A stretch of DNA of 64,000 nucleotides, from the NCBI GenBank assembly GCA_965222935.1, contig CBDCVA010000001.1:248001-312000 (forward strand), given 5' to 3'. Every line of letters starts with the position of its first letter. Position 1 is the first letter of the stretch. The position numbers and the translations under genes are program-made. The stretch comes from CBDCVA01 sp965222935 [NCBI: Candidatus Latescibacterota bacterium] (GTDB lineage: Bacteria; Latescibacterota; CBDCVA01). Positions 51,197 through 59,666 of this stretch are shown in pieces. The notes beneath the pieces were generated by a model that searched no databases, was not told the DNA's origin, and saw only the letters and a list, made by a program, of their open reading frames with translations.

Positions 51197-51679
51197 ATGA
51201 GAATTGTCGTTGGCGCGGACCATCGCGGCTATCAGCTCAAAGAGGCGCTCAAGGCTCGCCTGGAAGCGGTAGGGGTCGAGGTGGCTGACGTCGGCACGCA
51301 GTCCGACACATCGGTGGACTACCCCGATTTCGGCCTCAAGGTCGCCGAGGCCGTAGTGCAGGGTGAGGCCGACCGTGGTCTGCTCGTCTGCAGCACCGGG
51401 GTCGGCATGTCGGTCAGCGCGAACAAGGTCGAAGGGGTCATTGCCGCGCTGTGCACCACGGCCGACCAGGGTTGTCAGGCCCGCCAGCACCTAGATGCGA
51501 ACGTGCTGTGCCTGGGCGCCGACGTTACGCCTGACGACACGGCGGCGGCCATTCTGGATGCCTGGCTGGGCGCTTCATTCCAGGGGGGGCGGCACCAAAG
51601 GCGCCGCGAGAAGATCCTCGCCTACGACCGCGACCGGCCGCTGGGGAATAGGGCCGCATCCGGATCCGCTGAGGCATGA
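51197..51679 (+). CDS. rpiB: ribose-5-phosphate isomerase B
   Basis: Interconverts ribose 5-phosphate and ribulose 5-phosphate. The 160-residue sequence opens MRIVVGADHRGYQLKE and has the catalytic Cys in VCSTGVGMSVSANK, then CTTADQGCQARQHLDANVLCLGA in pieces (ARQHLDANVLCLGA), all typical of RpiB/LacAB. ATG 51197 has a GGAGGGCACCGAGG ribosome region. A C-terminal extension of about 15 residues is basic and unconserved. Confidence 0.94.
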   Translation: MRIVVGADHRGYQLKEALKARLEAVGVEVADVGTQSDTSVDYPDFGLKVAEAVVQGEADRGLLVCSTGVGMSVSANKVEGVIAALCTTADQGCQARQHLDANVLCLGADVTPDDTAAAILDAWLGASFQGGRHQRRREKILAYDRDRPLGNRAASGSAEA

Positions 51680-51688
51680 CGCTAGACC

Positions 51689-52147
51689 GTGCGTTGCCCT
51701 TTCTGTGAGTCGCTGGACAGCCGTGTCACCGACACGCGGACCTGCCGCGGGGATCGGGCCGTGCGCAGGCGACGCGAGTGTCTGGCCTGTGGCCAGCGGT
51801 TCACGACCTACGAGCAGGTTGAGCCGACTTCGCTCTACGTGGTCAAGTCGGACGGCCGCAGGGAGCTGTGGAACCGACAGAAGCTCCTCGCTGGGATCGT
51901 CAAGGCCTGTGCAAAAAGGCCCGTCAGTGCGAACGCCGTAGAGGAGATAGCCGACCGGGTGTTACAGGAGGCGAGCCCGGGAGCAGATCGCGAGGTGCCC
52001 AGCCGTCTGATCGGCGAACTGGTCATGGAACGCTTGAGGCGGCTCGACGAGGTCGCGTACGTCCGCTTCGCGTCGGTCTACCGTGACTTCCAGGACCGCA
52101 CCGCTTTCGAGGCCGAGCTCCGCCGCTTGTCCGGCCGCGTGGCTTAG
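51689..52147 (+). CDS. nrdR: transcriptional repressor NrdR
   Basis: Zinc-finger/ATP-cone repressor of ribonucleotide reductase genes. The zinc ribbon cysteines are Cys3, Cys6, Cys31 and Cys34 (MRCPFC ... CLACGQRFTTYE), and the ATP-cone follows (LYVVKSDGRRELWNRQKLL, EVPSRLIGELVMERL, AYVRFASVYRDFQD). The start is GTG 51689. No nrd target gene is in the window. Confidence 0.97.
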   Translation: MRCPFCESLDSRVTDTRTCRGDRAVRRRRECLACGQRFTTYEQVEPTSLYVVKSDGRRELWNRQKLLAGIVKACAKRPVSANAVEEIADRVLQEASPGADREVPSRLIGELVMERLRRLDEVAYVRFASVYRDFQDRTAFEAELRRLSGRVA

Positions 52148-52157
52148 GGGTGAAGCT

Positions 52158-52799
52158 GTGGCTTGCCGCGGTGGGCGGTGGCTGTATCGGGCAGTGCTTA
52201 TACTATTCGTTTGCGTGTCTGGGACGGAGGCCGTCGAGCGGGGCGACATCGTGATCACCGAACTGATGATAGACCCCGCTAGCGTACCGGATCTGAACGG
52301 TGAATACATTGAGCTTTACAATACGACTGGAGCGGCGATCGACATCAACGGCTGGGTCCTGGTCGACCACGGTCGCGACGAGCACACGATCATGAGCGAG
52401 GCGCCACTGGTCTTGGAGCCCGGCGGGTGCGCCGTTCTGGCACGTGGCTGCGACCCTGCCTTCAACGGGGGCTTGCCCTCGTGCCAGTACGTCTACGCCA
52501 ACATCCGTTTGTCCAACGGCGAGGATGAGGTGCTCCTGATCTTCGAAAACGATGTCGTGGACGAAGTCGTCTATAGGCGTGATGAGGGTTTTCCGATCGT
52601 TCCGGGTGCGGCGACCGAATTGCGCGATCCGCATCTTTCCAACGACGACCCGGCTAACTGGCGCCCTAGCCCCACTAGGTTCGGCGCGGGCGATTTCGGT
52701 AGCCCCGGTCTGTGCCCATCGCCGACCCCCGTGCACGACGATACATGGGCACACATCAAGCGGGCGTGGTGGCCTAGAGCCCTGGAGGGCCGGCCGTGA
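52158..52799 (+). CDS. exported lamin-tail-domain protein
   Basis: A secreted protein of 213 residues. GTG 52158 after AGGGGTGA gives a signal peptide (LYRAVLILFVCVSGTEA). One lamin-tail domain follows: DIVITELMIDPASVPDLNGEY, IELYNTTGAAIDINGWVLVD, VLARGCDPAFNGG and VYRRDEGFPIVPGAATELRD in pieces. Unlike the relative at 34184 it has no sorting-type C-terminal domain. It overlaps trkA by 4 bases. The role is unknown. Confidence 0.82.
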   Translation: MACRGGRWLYRAVLILFVCVSGTEAVERGDIVITELMIDPASVPDLNGEYIELYNTTGAAIDINGWVLVDHGRDEHTIMSEAPLVLEPGGCAVLARGCDPAFNGGLPSCQYVYANIRLSNGEDEVLLIFENDVVDEVVYRRDEGFPIVPGAATELRDPHLSNDDPANWRPSPTRFGAGDFGSPGLCPSPTPVHDDTWAHIKRAWWPRALEGRP

Positions 52800-54139
52800 A
52801 GATTGTGGTCATCGGCGCCGGCCGCGTGGGCTGGGAGATCGCTGCACATCTGGCGGCCCAGAACCACGATGTCGTCGTGGTTGAGCAGGACGAGACGCGA
52901 CAAGCCGAGGTCGCCGATCAGCTAGACGTCATCGCCATCGACGGCAATGGCGCTAGCCCTCGGGTGTTGGGCAGCCCCGAGGTCGAGGGAGCGGACCTTC
53001 TTCTCGCCGTCACCGATGTGGACGAGGTCAATATCACAGCCTGTTTTATCGCTTCAATGATGGGTGTGAACACCAACGTCGCGCGCGTGCGGGACCCCAG
53101 CTTCGCTTTCCCCGGGCCCATCACCTTCGCCGACCTGGGTATCAACCTGGTCATCAACCCCGAGCGTGAGACCGTGATGGAGGCTGTCCGTCTCATCGAG
53201 CGGCCCGCGGCGACTGAGGTCGTCGAGCTCGTGGACGGGACGGTGCACGTTGCGGGCGTGGCCGTCAACGGTGCCTCTCACCTGACGGGCCGCACGGTCG
53301 AGGGCGTCACGCGGGAAAACACTGACCTACCCTTCAGCGTCGTCGCCATCAGGCGCGGTCGGCGGACGCTGATCCCTACGGGCGCCGATGTCTATCAAGC
53401 GGGCGATGAGATTTTCTTCCTGGCCCCGGCGGATGCCATGGACGAGGTGATGGCGCTGACGGGTCCTGCCGCGGAGCGTATCCATCGCGTGGCCGTCCTC
53501 GGCGGAGGTCGCATCGGGGGGGGCATCGCTCGCGAGCTGGAGGCGCGCGGCTACCGCGTGGTCGTCGTTGAGCCCGTTGCCCAGCACGCAGAGCGGTTGG
53601 CGCGCGACCTCTCGAACGGCCTCGTCCTCCAGGGCGATGCCTCCGACTTTGAGTTTCTCGAAGCCGAGGGCATCTTCGGCACTGACGCGCTCATCGCCGT
53701 GACCAACGATGAAGCTCTCAACATCCTGGCGTGCCTTTTCGCCAAGCGCGCGGGCGTTCGCAAGACGATGACGCTCTTGACCGAGCCGCGTTACATCCCC
53801 CTCATGTCGGAGGTGGGGATCGACGCCGCCCTCAACCCTCGGCTGGTGGCCATCAGCTCCATTCTCCGCTTCCTTCGCCGCGGTCAGGTGGTCAGCGCCG
53901 TGGCGCTCTTCGGCGTTGAAGCCGAGGTCATGGAGTTCGTCGCGACGCCCCGTTCGCGCGTCGTGGGCTCCCCTCTGATGGAGGCCATGCCCACTCGGGG
54001 CGACGCCATGGTCGGTCTGGTGGTCAAGGGCGACACCGTCTCCGTGGCGACGGGCTACACAGTGATCGCACCCGGCGACAAAGCCGTGGTCTTCGCCCTG
54101 CCCGGTGCGATCCCCAAAGTCGAGCGGTTGTTCGCCTGA
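52796..54139 (+). CDS. trkA: Trk potassium transport protein TrkA
   Basis: Cytoplasmic NAD-binding regulatory subunit of Trk/Ktr potassium uptake. It is the duplicated form (447 residues): an N-terminal RCK half starting KIVVIGAGRVGWEIA with VVVVEQDE, and a second starting RVAVLGGGRIGGGIARELE with VVVVEPVAQ, each followed by a C-terminal regulatory subdomain (FEVVEL-like, VVELVDGTVHVAGV; VMEFVATPRSRVVG). No TrkH/G channel gene is in the window, so the partner must lie elsewhere. The start is GTG 52796. Confidence 0.95.
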   Translation: MKIVVIGAGRVGWEIAAHLAAQNHDVVVVEQDETRQAEVADQLDVIAIDGNGASPRVLGSPEVEGADLLLAVTDVDEVNITACFIASMMGVNTNVARVRDPSFAFPGPITFADLGINLVINPERETVMEAVRLIERPAATEVVELVDGTVHVAGVAVNGASHLTGRTVEGVTRENTDLPFSVVAIRRGRRTLIPTGADVYQAGDEIFFLAPADAMDEVMALTGPAAERIHRVAVLGGGRIGGGIARELEARGYRVVVVEPVAQHAERLARDLSNGLVLQGDASDFEFLEAEGIFGTDALIAVTNDEALNILACLFAKRAGVRKTMTLLTEPRYIPLMSEVGIDAALNPRLVAISSILRFLRRGQVVSAVALFGVEAEVMEFVATPRSRVVGSPLMEAMPTRGDAMVGLVVKGDTVSVATGYTVIAPGDKAVVFALPGAIPKVERLFA

Positions 54140-54140
54140 G

Positions 54141-54863
54141 ATGTCCGCGCTCACCCTATCCCAATCGCTTGCGCCTGAGATCGCCGAGCGTGCTGCCCGC
54201 ACCCGCGATGCCATTGCCGATGCCTGTGCTCGCGTCGGCCGTGACCCGGAGGAGTTGACCGTGGTCGCCGTGGCGAAGACCCGCTCGGCGGCTGAGGTGG
54301 AAGCGGCTATCGAGGCCGGGCTCGCCGAGATCGGAGAGAACCGCGTCCAGGAAGCGGCGGCAAAGGTGCCGCAGGTCGGGCGACCGGCGCGCTGGCATCT
54401 TGTCGGCCATCTCCAGACCAACAAGGCGCGCGATGCCGTCCGGCTTTTCGATGTCGTCCAGTCGGTGGATAGCCCGCGTGTGGCTCGGGCCCTTGATCGC
54501 TGCGCGCTGGCCCGCGACCGGCAACTGGAGGTGTTCCTGGAGGTGAACACATCGGGCGAGGCGGCCAAGTTCGGGGTCGAGCCGGCGCGGGCGCGGGTTC
54601 TGCTAGAGACTGTCTTGGCCTACGAGCACCTGTTAGTCACGGGGCTCATGACGATTGGCCCCCTCACCGACGATGAGCGCCTCACGCGTTTGGCTTTCGC
54701 GACGCTGCGGGAGCTATTCGAGGCTTTTTCGGCCCTCCGGCACCCCAGGCTTGCCTGGCGTCACCTCTCGATGGGTATGTCCGGGGACTTTCCGCTTGCC
54801 ATCGCCGAGGGGGCCACCATGCTGCGGTTAGGAACGACCCTCTTCGGGCCGCGCCCGGAGTGA
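54141..54863 (+). CDS. YggS/PROSC-family PLP-binding protein
   Basis: Pyridoxal-phosphate homeostasis protein of 240 residues. The PLP Lys is in VVAVAKTRSAAEV; GENRVQEAAAK, WHLVGHLQTNKAR, VNTSGEAAKFGVEP and LSMGMSGDFPLAIAEGATMLR are the conserved blocks. ATG 54141 is used; the frame extends back inside trkA. It is followed by the divIVA-like and yggU genes, a frequent neighbourhood for yggS. Confidence 0.95.
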   Translation: MSALTLSQSLAPEIAERAARTRDAIADACARVGRDPEELTVVAVAKTRSAAEVEAAIEAGLAEIGENRVQEAAAKVPQVGRPARWHLVGHLQTNKARDAVRLFDVVQSVDSPRVARALDRCALARDRQLEVFLEVNTSGEAAKFGVEPARARVLLETVLAYEHLLVTGLMTIGPLTDDERLTRLAFATLRELFEAFSALRHPRLAWRHLSMGMSGDFPLAIAEGATMLRLGTTLFGPRPE

Positions 54864-54890
54864 AGGGAAAACGGAGGGGGAGGTGAAGAT

Positions 54891-55451
54891 TTGAACGAAG
54901 GGCAGCCTTCAATCTCGCCTGCTGAGGTCCGGGGGCAGGCGTTCCGTTCGGCGCTCTTTGGGTACCGCAAGGGAGACGTGGAGGCCTTCTTGGACGAGTT
55001 GGCCGAAAGCTACGGCCGGGTGCATGAGGAGAAGGCTCTGCTCGAAGATCGGCTCCAGGCGCTGGACGATGTCGTGGCCGAGTACCGAAAGCTGGAGCAG
55101 ACACTACAGGAGACTCTGATCCGGGCGGAGCAGACGTCCGAGGAGGCGGTGGCGACGGCCAGGGACCGCGCGACGGCCATCGTCGAGGAGGCGCAGCTCG
55201 AGGCCAAACGACAGGTGGATCAAGCCCTCCAGAACGCCACACGTATCGAGCATGAGATCACCCGCTTGGAGCGCCGGCGAGCGGCCATCGTCGCACAGAT
55301 TACCGCCATCTGCAGCGGTGAGCTCGCCATGCTGAGGAACCTTGCGGACGCGTCCGACGTCCAAGGCCCGAACCAGAGCGATGATGAGACACGTTCATCG
55401 GCGTTCAACGTCGAAGCCCATGAGAATGAGTCCGGCGCGGAAGGTGGGTGA
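54891..55451 (+). CDS. DivIVA-domain coiled-coil protein
   Basis: A 186-residue protein. The N-terminal DivIVA-type motif is SPAEVRGQAFRSALFGYRKGDVEAFLDELA, here seen in pieces (RGQAFRSALFGYRKGDVEAF), followed by a long coiled coil (about 40-150). Such proteins gather at division sites or poles in other bacteria; here location is a prediction. TTG 54891 has the strong ribosome site GGGGGAGGTGAAG. It belongs to the cluster yggS-divIVA-yggU. Confidence 0.88.
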   Translation: MNEGQPSISPAEVRGQAFRSALFGYRKGDVEAFLDELAESYGRVHEEKALLEDRLQALDDVVAEYRKLEQTLQETLIRAEQTSEEAVATARDRATAIVEEAQLEAKRQVDQALQNATRIEHEITRLERRRAAIVAQITAICSGELAMLRNLADASDVQGPNQSDDETRSSAFNVEAHENESGAEGG

Positions 55452-55719
55452 AGGGACCGCGTTGCGCGTGCATGTGAGCCCGAATGCAACCCAGGACGCC
55501 ATCGAGGGGTTCGATGGTCGAGGTGTTCTGCGGGTCCGCGTGGCGGTGCCGCCCATTGAGGGCCGGGCGAATCACAGGCTCCTGACGCTGTTGGCCGCGC
55601 GCCTTGGCCTGCCGAGGGCTGAGGTGAACTTGCGTGCTGGCGCCCGCTCTCGGTGCAAGACGATCCAAGTTGCGAGTCTGGACACCACAACGCTCAGGGA
55701 GCGCCTGGAAGCCCGATGA
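55420..55719 (+). CDS. YggU/DUF167-family protein
   Basis: Small alpha/beta protein of about 99 residues, function unknown in the family. Matching blocks are LRVHVSPNATQDAIEG, RVAVPPIEGRANHRLLTLLA and EVNLRAGARSRCKTIQV. The start could be ATG 55420, ATG 55426 or GTG 55444, all inside the divIVA 3' end. Its stop overlaps ileS (ATGA). Confidence 0.88.
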   Translation: MRMSPARKVGEGTALRVHVSPNATQDAIEGFDGRGVLRVRVAVPPIEGRANHRLLTLLAARLGLPRAEVNLRAGARSRCKTIQVASLDTTTLRERLEAR

Positions 55720-58700
55720 TGGCCGATTCGACCGCTTTGCGCCTGACCTCGCCGCCCGCGATGGACGAGGGAGTTGCTGCCCTCGCGGAATCGGATGCAC
55801 CTTGGGCGGATCGCTTCTCGCCCATGCCCTCGCTCGCCGGGCTACCACACCTTGAGGGCGAGATTCTGCGCTTCTGGCGCGAGGTACGGGTCTTCGAAAA
55901 AACGCTCGAACGGCCCGGTGCCCCGCGTTTCGTCTTCTATGAAGGACCGCCCACGACCAACGGCGCCCCCGGTGTACACCACGTCCTACCGAGGCTGGAC
56001 AAGGACGTTGTCTGCCGCTACAAGACCATGCAGGGCTGTCTGGTGGAACGGAAATCGGGGTGGGACACGCACGGCCTTCCCGTCGAGATCGAGGTCGAAA
56101 GACAACTGGGGATGAGCCACAAGCAGGACATCCTGGGTTACGGCGTCGCCGAATTCAACGAGGCCTGTAAAGGCTCGGTCCTCACCTATGTGGAGGTGTG
56201 GCGCGAGTTCACCGAACGCATGGGCTACTGGCTCGATCTCGATCACCCCTACGTCACCTTCACGAATGACTACATCGAGAGCGTTTGGTACATCCTGAAA
56301 CGTTTCTGGGATGCGGGCTTGATCTACCGCGGCCACAAGTCGCTGCCCTATTGCCCGAGGTGCGAGACCCCGCTCTCTAGTCACGAGGTCGCCCAAGGCT
56401 ATCAGGATGTGGACGATCCGTCGATCACTGTCCGCTTCCGTGCGGCGGACGACCCCGGTCTGAGTTACCTGGCATGGACCACCACGCCCTGGACCCTGCC
56501 CTCCAACGTTGCGCTCGCGCTACATCCCGATGTGATCTACTTGGAGGCCGAACGCGACGGCGAGCGCGTGGTCCTAGCGCGCGAAAGGGCTGAATCGGTG
56601 CTGGAATCCGGCTGGACGGTCATCGGTGAACATGCCGCGGCCCGGTTCGTAGGACGAGAGTATCAGCCTCTTTACGACGTAGAGCGTTCCGAGGGTGAGG
56701 CGTACAAACTGGTGCTGGCGGACTTCGTGTCAACGGATGAGGGGACGGGCATTGTGCACATGGCGCCGGCGTTCGGCCACGAAGACTACGAGGTGGGCCA
56801 GCGCGAGGGGCTAGCCTTCATCCAGGCCGTCCTCAAGGACGGGACATTCCGGGAGGACGTCCCCCACTGGGCCGGATGGTACGTCAAGGACGCCGACCCG
56901 GAGATCATCGCCGATCTGGAGCGCCGCGGTCTCCTCTGGCACGCGGAGACCTACAGGCACAGCTATCCCTTCTGCTGGCGGTGTGACACGCCTTTGCTCT
57001 ACTACGCTCACGCGTCGTGGTTCATCCGTACAACCGAGCTCGCGGACCGGATGATGCGGGTGAACGAGCAGATCCAGTGGTACCCGCCCGAGGTGGGCAG
57101 CGGTCGGTTCGGGAACTGGCTTGCCGCCAACGTGGACTACGCGCTCAGTCGCGACCGCTTCTGGGGCACGCCGCTCAACCTCTGGCTATGCGAGGCGTGC
57201 GGAGCTGAGCGAGCCATCGGTAGCGTCGCCGAGCTCCGTGAACGCGCGCAGGGGCCCCTGCGCGAACCCCTGGACCTGCACAAGCCGACCGTTGACGAGA
57301 TTCTCCTGCGCTGCGAGGCGTGCGGTGGGTCGATGCGGCGGACCCCTGAGGTCATCGACTGCTGGTTCGACTCGGGCTCGATGCCCTATGCCCAGTTCCA
57401 CTATCCTTTTGAGAACCGCGAGCAGTTCGAGGCCAACTTCCCGGCGGACTTCATCGCCGAAGCTGTCGATCAAACTCGCGGCTGGTTCTACTCGCTCGTC
57501 TTGATCTCGACCTTTCTCTTCGATCAGCCGTGCTTCCGAAACGTGCTCGTCAACGACTTCATCCTGGATCGCGATGGTCAAAAGATGAGCAAGTCGCGGG
57601 GCAACATCGTCGAGCCCATGGTGCTCTTCGACGAGCACGGCGCCGACGCCGTGCGCTGGTATCTCCTGACAACTAGCGCGCCCTGGGTCCCTACGCGCTT
57701 CGATCCTGCCGGCATCGCTGAGGTCAAGCGGAAGTTTTTCGGCACGCTCATTCACTCCTACACGTTTCTGGCGACTTACGCCAAGATCGATGCCATTGAC
57801 CCAACGGCTGCCCCCCAGCCTGAAGCCGAGCGTCCGGTGATGGATCAGTGGCTTCTAGCCGTTATGGATCAGACCATCGAGGAAACCGCCGCGCACCTGG
57901 ACGCATACGATTTAACGAAGGCGGTCAGGACTATCGAGGCCTTCGTGATCAACGACCTGTCGAACTGGTACATCCGTCGCTCGCGCCGTCGTTTCTGGCG
58001 AGCCGGTGACGATGCGGACAAGCGCGCCGCCTACGCAACGCTTCACGAAGCACTCCTCGTGACGACGGCGTTGATGGCTCCTTTCGCGCCTTTTTTGAGC
58101 GAGGGCCTTTTTCAGCGTCTGAGAGGCCCCGCCGACCCCGAAAGCGTTCACCTGATGTCTTTCCCATCAGCCCGGGGGCGCCACGAGCGGAGAAGGGTGC
58201 TCCTGGATTCGATGGCTCCAGCGCGTCGTATCGTCGAAATGGGCCGTGCGGCGCGGACGCGCGCAAAGGTCAAGGTCCGCCAACCCCTGCGCACGCTTGA
58301 GATCGCCGGTCTATCAAACGACCACATGGTTTATGGTACACTGAAGACTACGGTTGTGGATGAATTGAATGTCAAGGAACTCAAGCCGATGACGCCTGAC
58401 GAGCACCAGAGCCTATCCGGTAGCAGAGTAGAGGAACGCGATGATGCGCTTCGTATTAGACTCGATATCTCTCTGGACCCGGAGCTGGAAGCCGAGGGCT
58501 TCGCGCGCGAGTTCGTTCACAAGGTGCAGATGCTTCGAAAAAAGCGGGACTATGAGCTGACCGATCGCATCAACATCCGTTACAGGGCCACGCTGCGCCT
58601 CGAAGAGGCTTTGAGGTCGCACGGGGAGTTTATCATGGCCGAGACGCTGTGTCAGGCACTGGATGGCGGTTTGTCCCCGACGGATGCCGAGGTCCGCTGG

Positions 58701-58769
58701 GAATTGAACGGTGAACCCGTTTCTGTCGCCATCATACGAACGCAGGGGACCTCGGGCACAGGGAAGTAG
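55716..58769 (+). CDS. ileS: isoleucyl-tRNA synthetase
   Basis: Charges tRNA-Ile. From ATG 55716 it has 1,017 residues. The HIGH signature is GVHHVL (near residue 87), WDTHGLPVE follows, the editing domain region has AWTTTPWTLPSNVAL, and the KMSKS motif is KMSKS at 623-627 followed by RGNIVEP. The tRNA-binding C-terminal part with FVINDLSNWYIRRSRRRFW is complete. No C-terminal zinc finger of the E. coli kind is obvious, as in the longer eukaryote-like or type 2 enzymes. The frame is open upstream to 55653. Confidence 0.96.
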   Translation: MMADSTALRLTSPPAMDEGVAALAESDAPWADRFSPMPSLAGLPHLEGEILRFWREVRVFEKTLERPGAPRFVFYEGPPTTNGAPGVHHVLPRLDKDVVCRYKTMQGCLVERKSGWDTHGLPVEIEVERQLGMSHKQDILGYGVAEFNEACKGSVLTYVEVWREFTERMGYWLDLDHPYVTFTNDYIESVWYILKRFWDAGLIYRGHKSLPYCPRCETPLSSHEVAQGYQDVDDPSITVRFRAADDPGLSYLAWTTTPWTLPSNVALALHPDVIYLEAERDGERVVLARERAESVLESGWTVIGEHAAARFVGREYQPLYDVERSEGEAYKLVLADFVSTDEGTGIVHMAPAFGHEDYEVGQREGLAFIQAVLKDGTFREDVPHWAGWYVKDADPEIIADLERRGLLWHAETYRHSYPFCWRCDTPLLYYAHASWFIRTTELADRMMRVNEQIQWYPPEVGSGRFGNWLAANVDYALSRDRFWGTPLNLWLCEACGAERAIGSVAELRERAQGPLREPLDLHKPTVDEILLRCEACGGSMRRTPEVIDCWFDSGSMPYAQFHYPFENREQFEANFPADFIAEAVDQTRGWFYSLVLISTFLFDQPCFRNVLVNDFILDRDGQKMSKSRGNIVEPMVLFDEHGADAVRWYLLTTSAPWVPTRFDPAGIAEVKRKFFGTLIHSYTFLATYAKIDAIDPTAAPQPEAERPVMDQWLLAVMDQTIEETAAHLDAYDLTKAVRTIEAFVINDLSNWYIRRSRRRFWRAGDDADKRAAYATLHEALLVTTALMAPFAPFLSEGLFQRLRGPADPESVHLMSFPSARGRHERRRVLLDSMAPARRIVEMGRAARTRAKVKVRQPLRTLEIAGLSNDHMVYGTLKTTVVDELNVKELKPMTPDEHQSLSGSRVEERDDALRIRLDISLDPELEAEGFAREFVHKVQMLRKKRDYELTDRINIRYRATLRLEEALRSHGEFIMAETLCQALDGGLSPTDAEVRWELNGEPVSVAIIRTQGTSGTGK

Positions 58770-58782
58770 AGATGAATCAGGC

Positions 58783-59166
58783 GTGAACCGCAAGGATCGC
58801 GAACACTTCAAAAAGCTCCTTCTGGAAAAGCGCGAGGCCATCCTCAAGGAACTCGGCTTTCTCGAAGAGACTTCGCTGTCCAAGACCATGCGAGATGCCG
58901 GCGGCGACCTCTCTTCCTACGCCTTCCACATGCCCGACATGGGCACCGACGCGATGGAACGCGAGAAGGCGTTTCATCTCGCTTCGCGCGAAGGCCGTTA
59001 TCTCCACCACATCCATGAGGCCCTTGAGCGCATCGAGAAGGGCACTTTCGGTAGCTGCCGCTCCTGCGGAGAGGCCATCAGTCGGGCGCGGCTGGAGGCC
59101 GTGCCCTCGGCCACGCTTTGCATCTCCTGCAAGACGCTGGAAGAGCAGCGTGAGCGTGGACTCTAG
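58783..59166 (+). CDS. DksA/TraR-type zinc-finger protein
   Basis: A 127-residue protein with a helical N-terminus and a C4 zinc finger (CRSCGEAI ... CISC). Acidic residues at the coiled-coil tip (GGDLSSYAFHMPDMGTDAME) occupy the place where DksA reaches the RNA polymerase secondary channel. GTG 58783 is used; the upstream region is the end of ileS. Could be a DksA-like regulator or a factor of the YteA type; no distinction is possible from sequence alone. Confidence 0.88.
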   Translation: MNRKDREHFKKLLLEKREAILKELGFLEETSLSKTMRDAGGDLSSYAFHMPDMGTDAMEREKAFHLASREGRYLHHIHEALERIEKGTFGSCRSCGEAISRARLEAVPSATLCISCKTLEEQRERGL

Positions 59167-59195
59167 CCGGAGGGAGAAACCTGCTGAGCATCTGG

Positions 59196-59666
59196 GTGTT
59201 GCTTTTGGCCGCTGGAGCGTTCGCCGCTGATCAAGCGACGAAACTGGCCGTCGTCCGCTCTTTCGTCCCCGGCCAGAGCATCCCGCTCGTGGGCGAACTG
59301 ATCGCTCTCACTTATGTCCTCAACCCCGGTGGCGTTTTCGGCATCCGCTTGGGAAGCAGCTTTTTGCACACGCTTCTGGCTTGTTTGGCCCTGGGGCTGG
59401 TGGGTGTCCTACTCGCGCGCCATCACCCGACTTCGCGTATCGAGCAGCTCGGGTTCTCTCTCATTCTCGGTGGTGCAGCCGGAAATCTCATTGATCGTTT
59501 TCGCCTTGGCCACGTAGTCGATTTCATCGACTGCGGCGTGGGAGATTATCGGTGGCCGGTCTTCAACGCCGCCGACATCTGGGTAACCTGCGGTGCGGCG
59601 GCGCTCGTCGTCGCCCACCTGTGGGGTCGCACCGCTGGTAATGGAGACGCTGATCGTGCCGCCTGA
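59196..59666 (+). CDS. lspA: prolipoprotein signal peptidase
   Basis: Inner-membrane aspartyl protease that removes lipoprotein signal peptides, matching the several lipoproteins in this window. The two catalytic Asp are in GNLIDRFRLG and FNAADIWVTC; ALTYVLNPGGVFG is also typical. The nearest standard start is GTG 59196, but a strong GGAGGGAG box (59169-59176) sits about 20 bases upstream of it and is ideally spaced to CTG 59181 or 59184; starting there would add LSIWV and complete the first membrane helix. Confidence 0.92.
   Translation: MLLLAAGAFAADQATKLAVVRSFVPGQSIPLVGELIALTYVLNPGGVFGIRLGSSFLHTLLACLALGLVGVLLARHHPTSRIEQLGFSLILGGAAGNLIDRFRLGHVVDFIDCGVGDYRWPVFNAADIWVTCGAAALVVAHLWGRTAGNGDADRAA

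Noticed and set aside
53327-54568. A 413-codon open frame on the - strand opposite trkA and yggS
   Set aside because: Both + strand genes are certain; the antisense translation is low-complexity Arg/Ala/Ser-rich and matches nothing.
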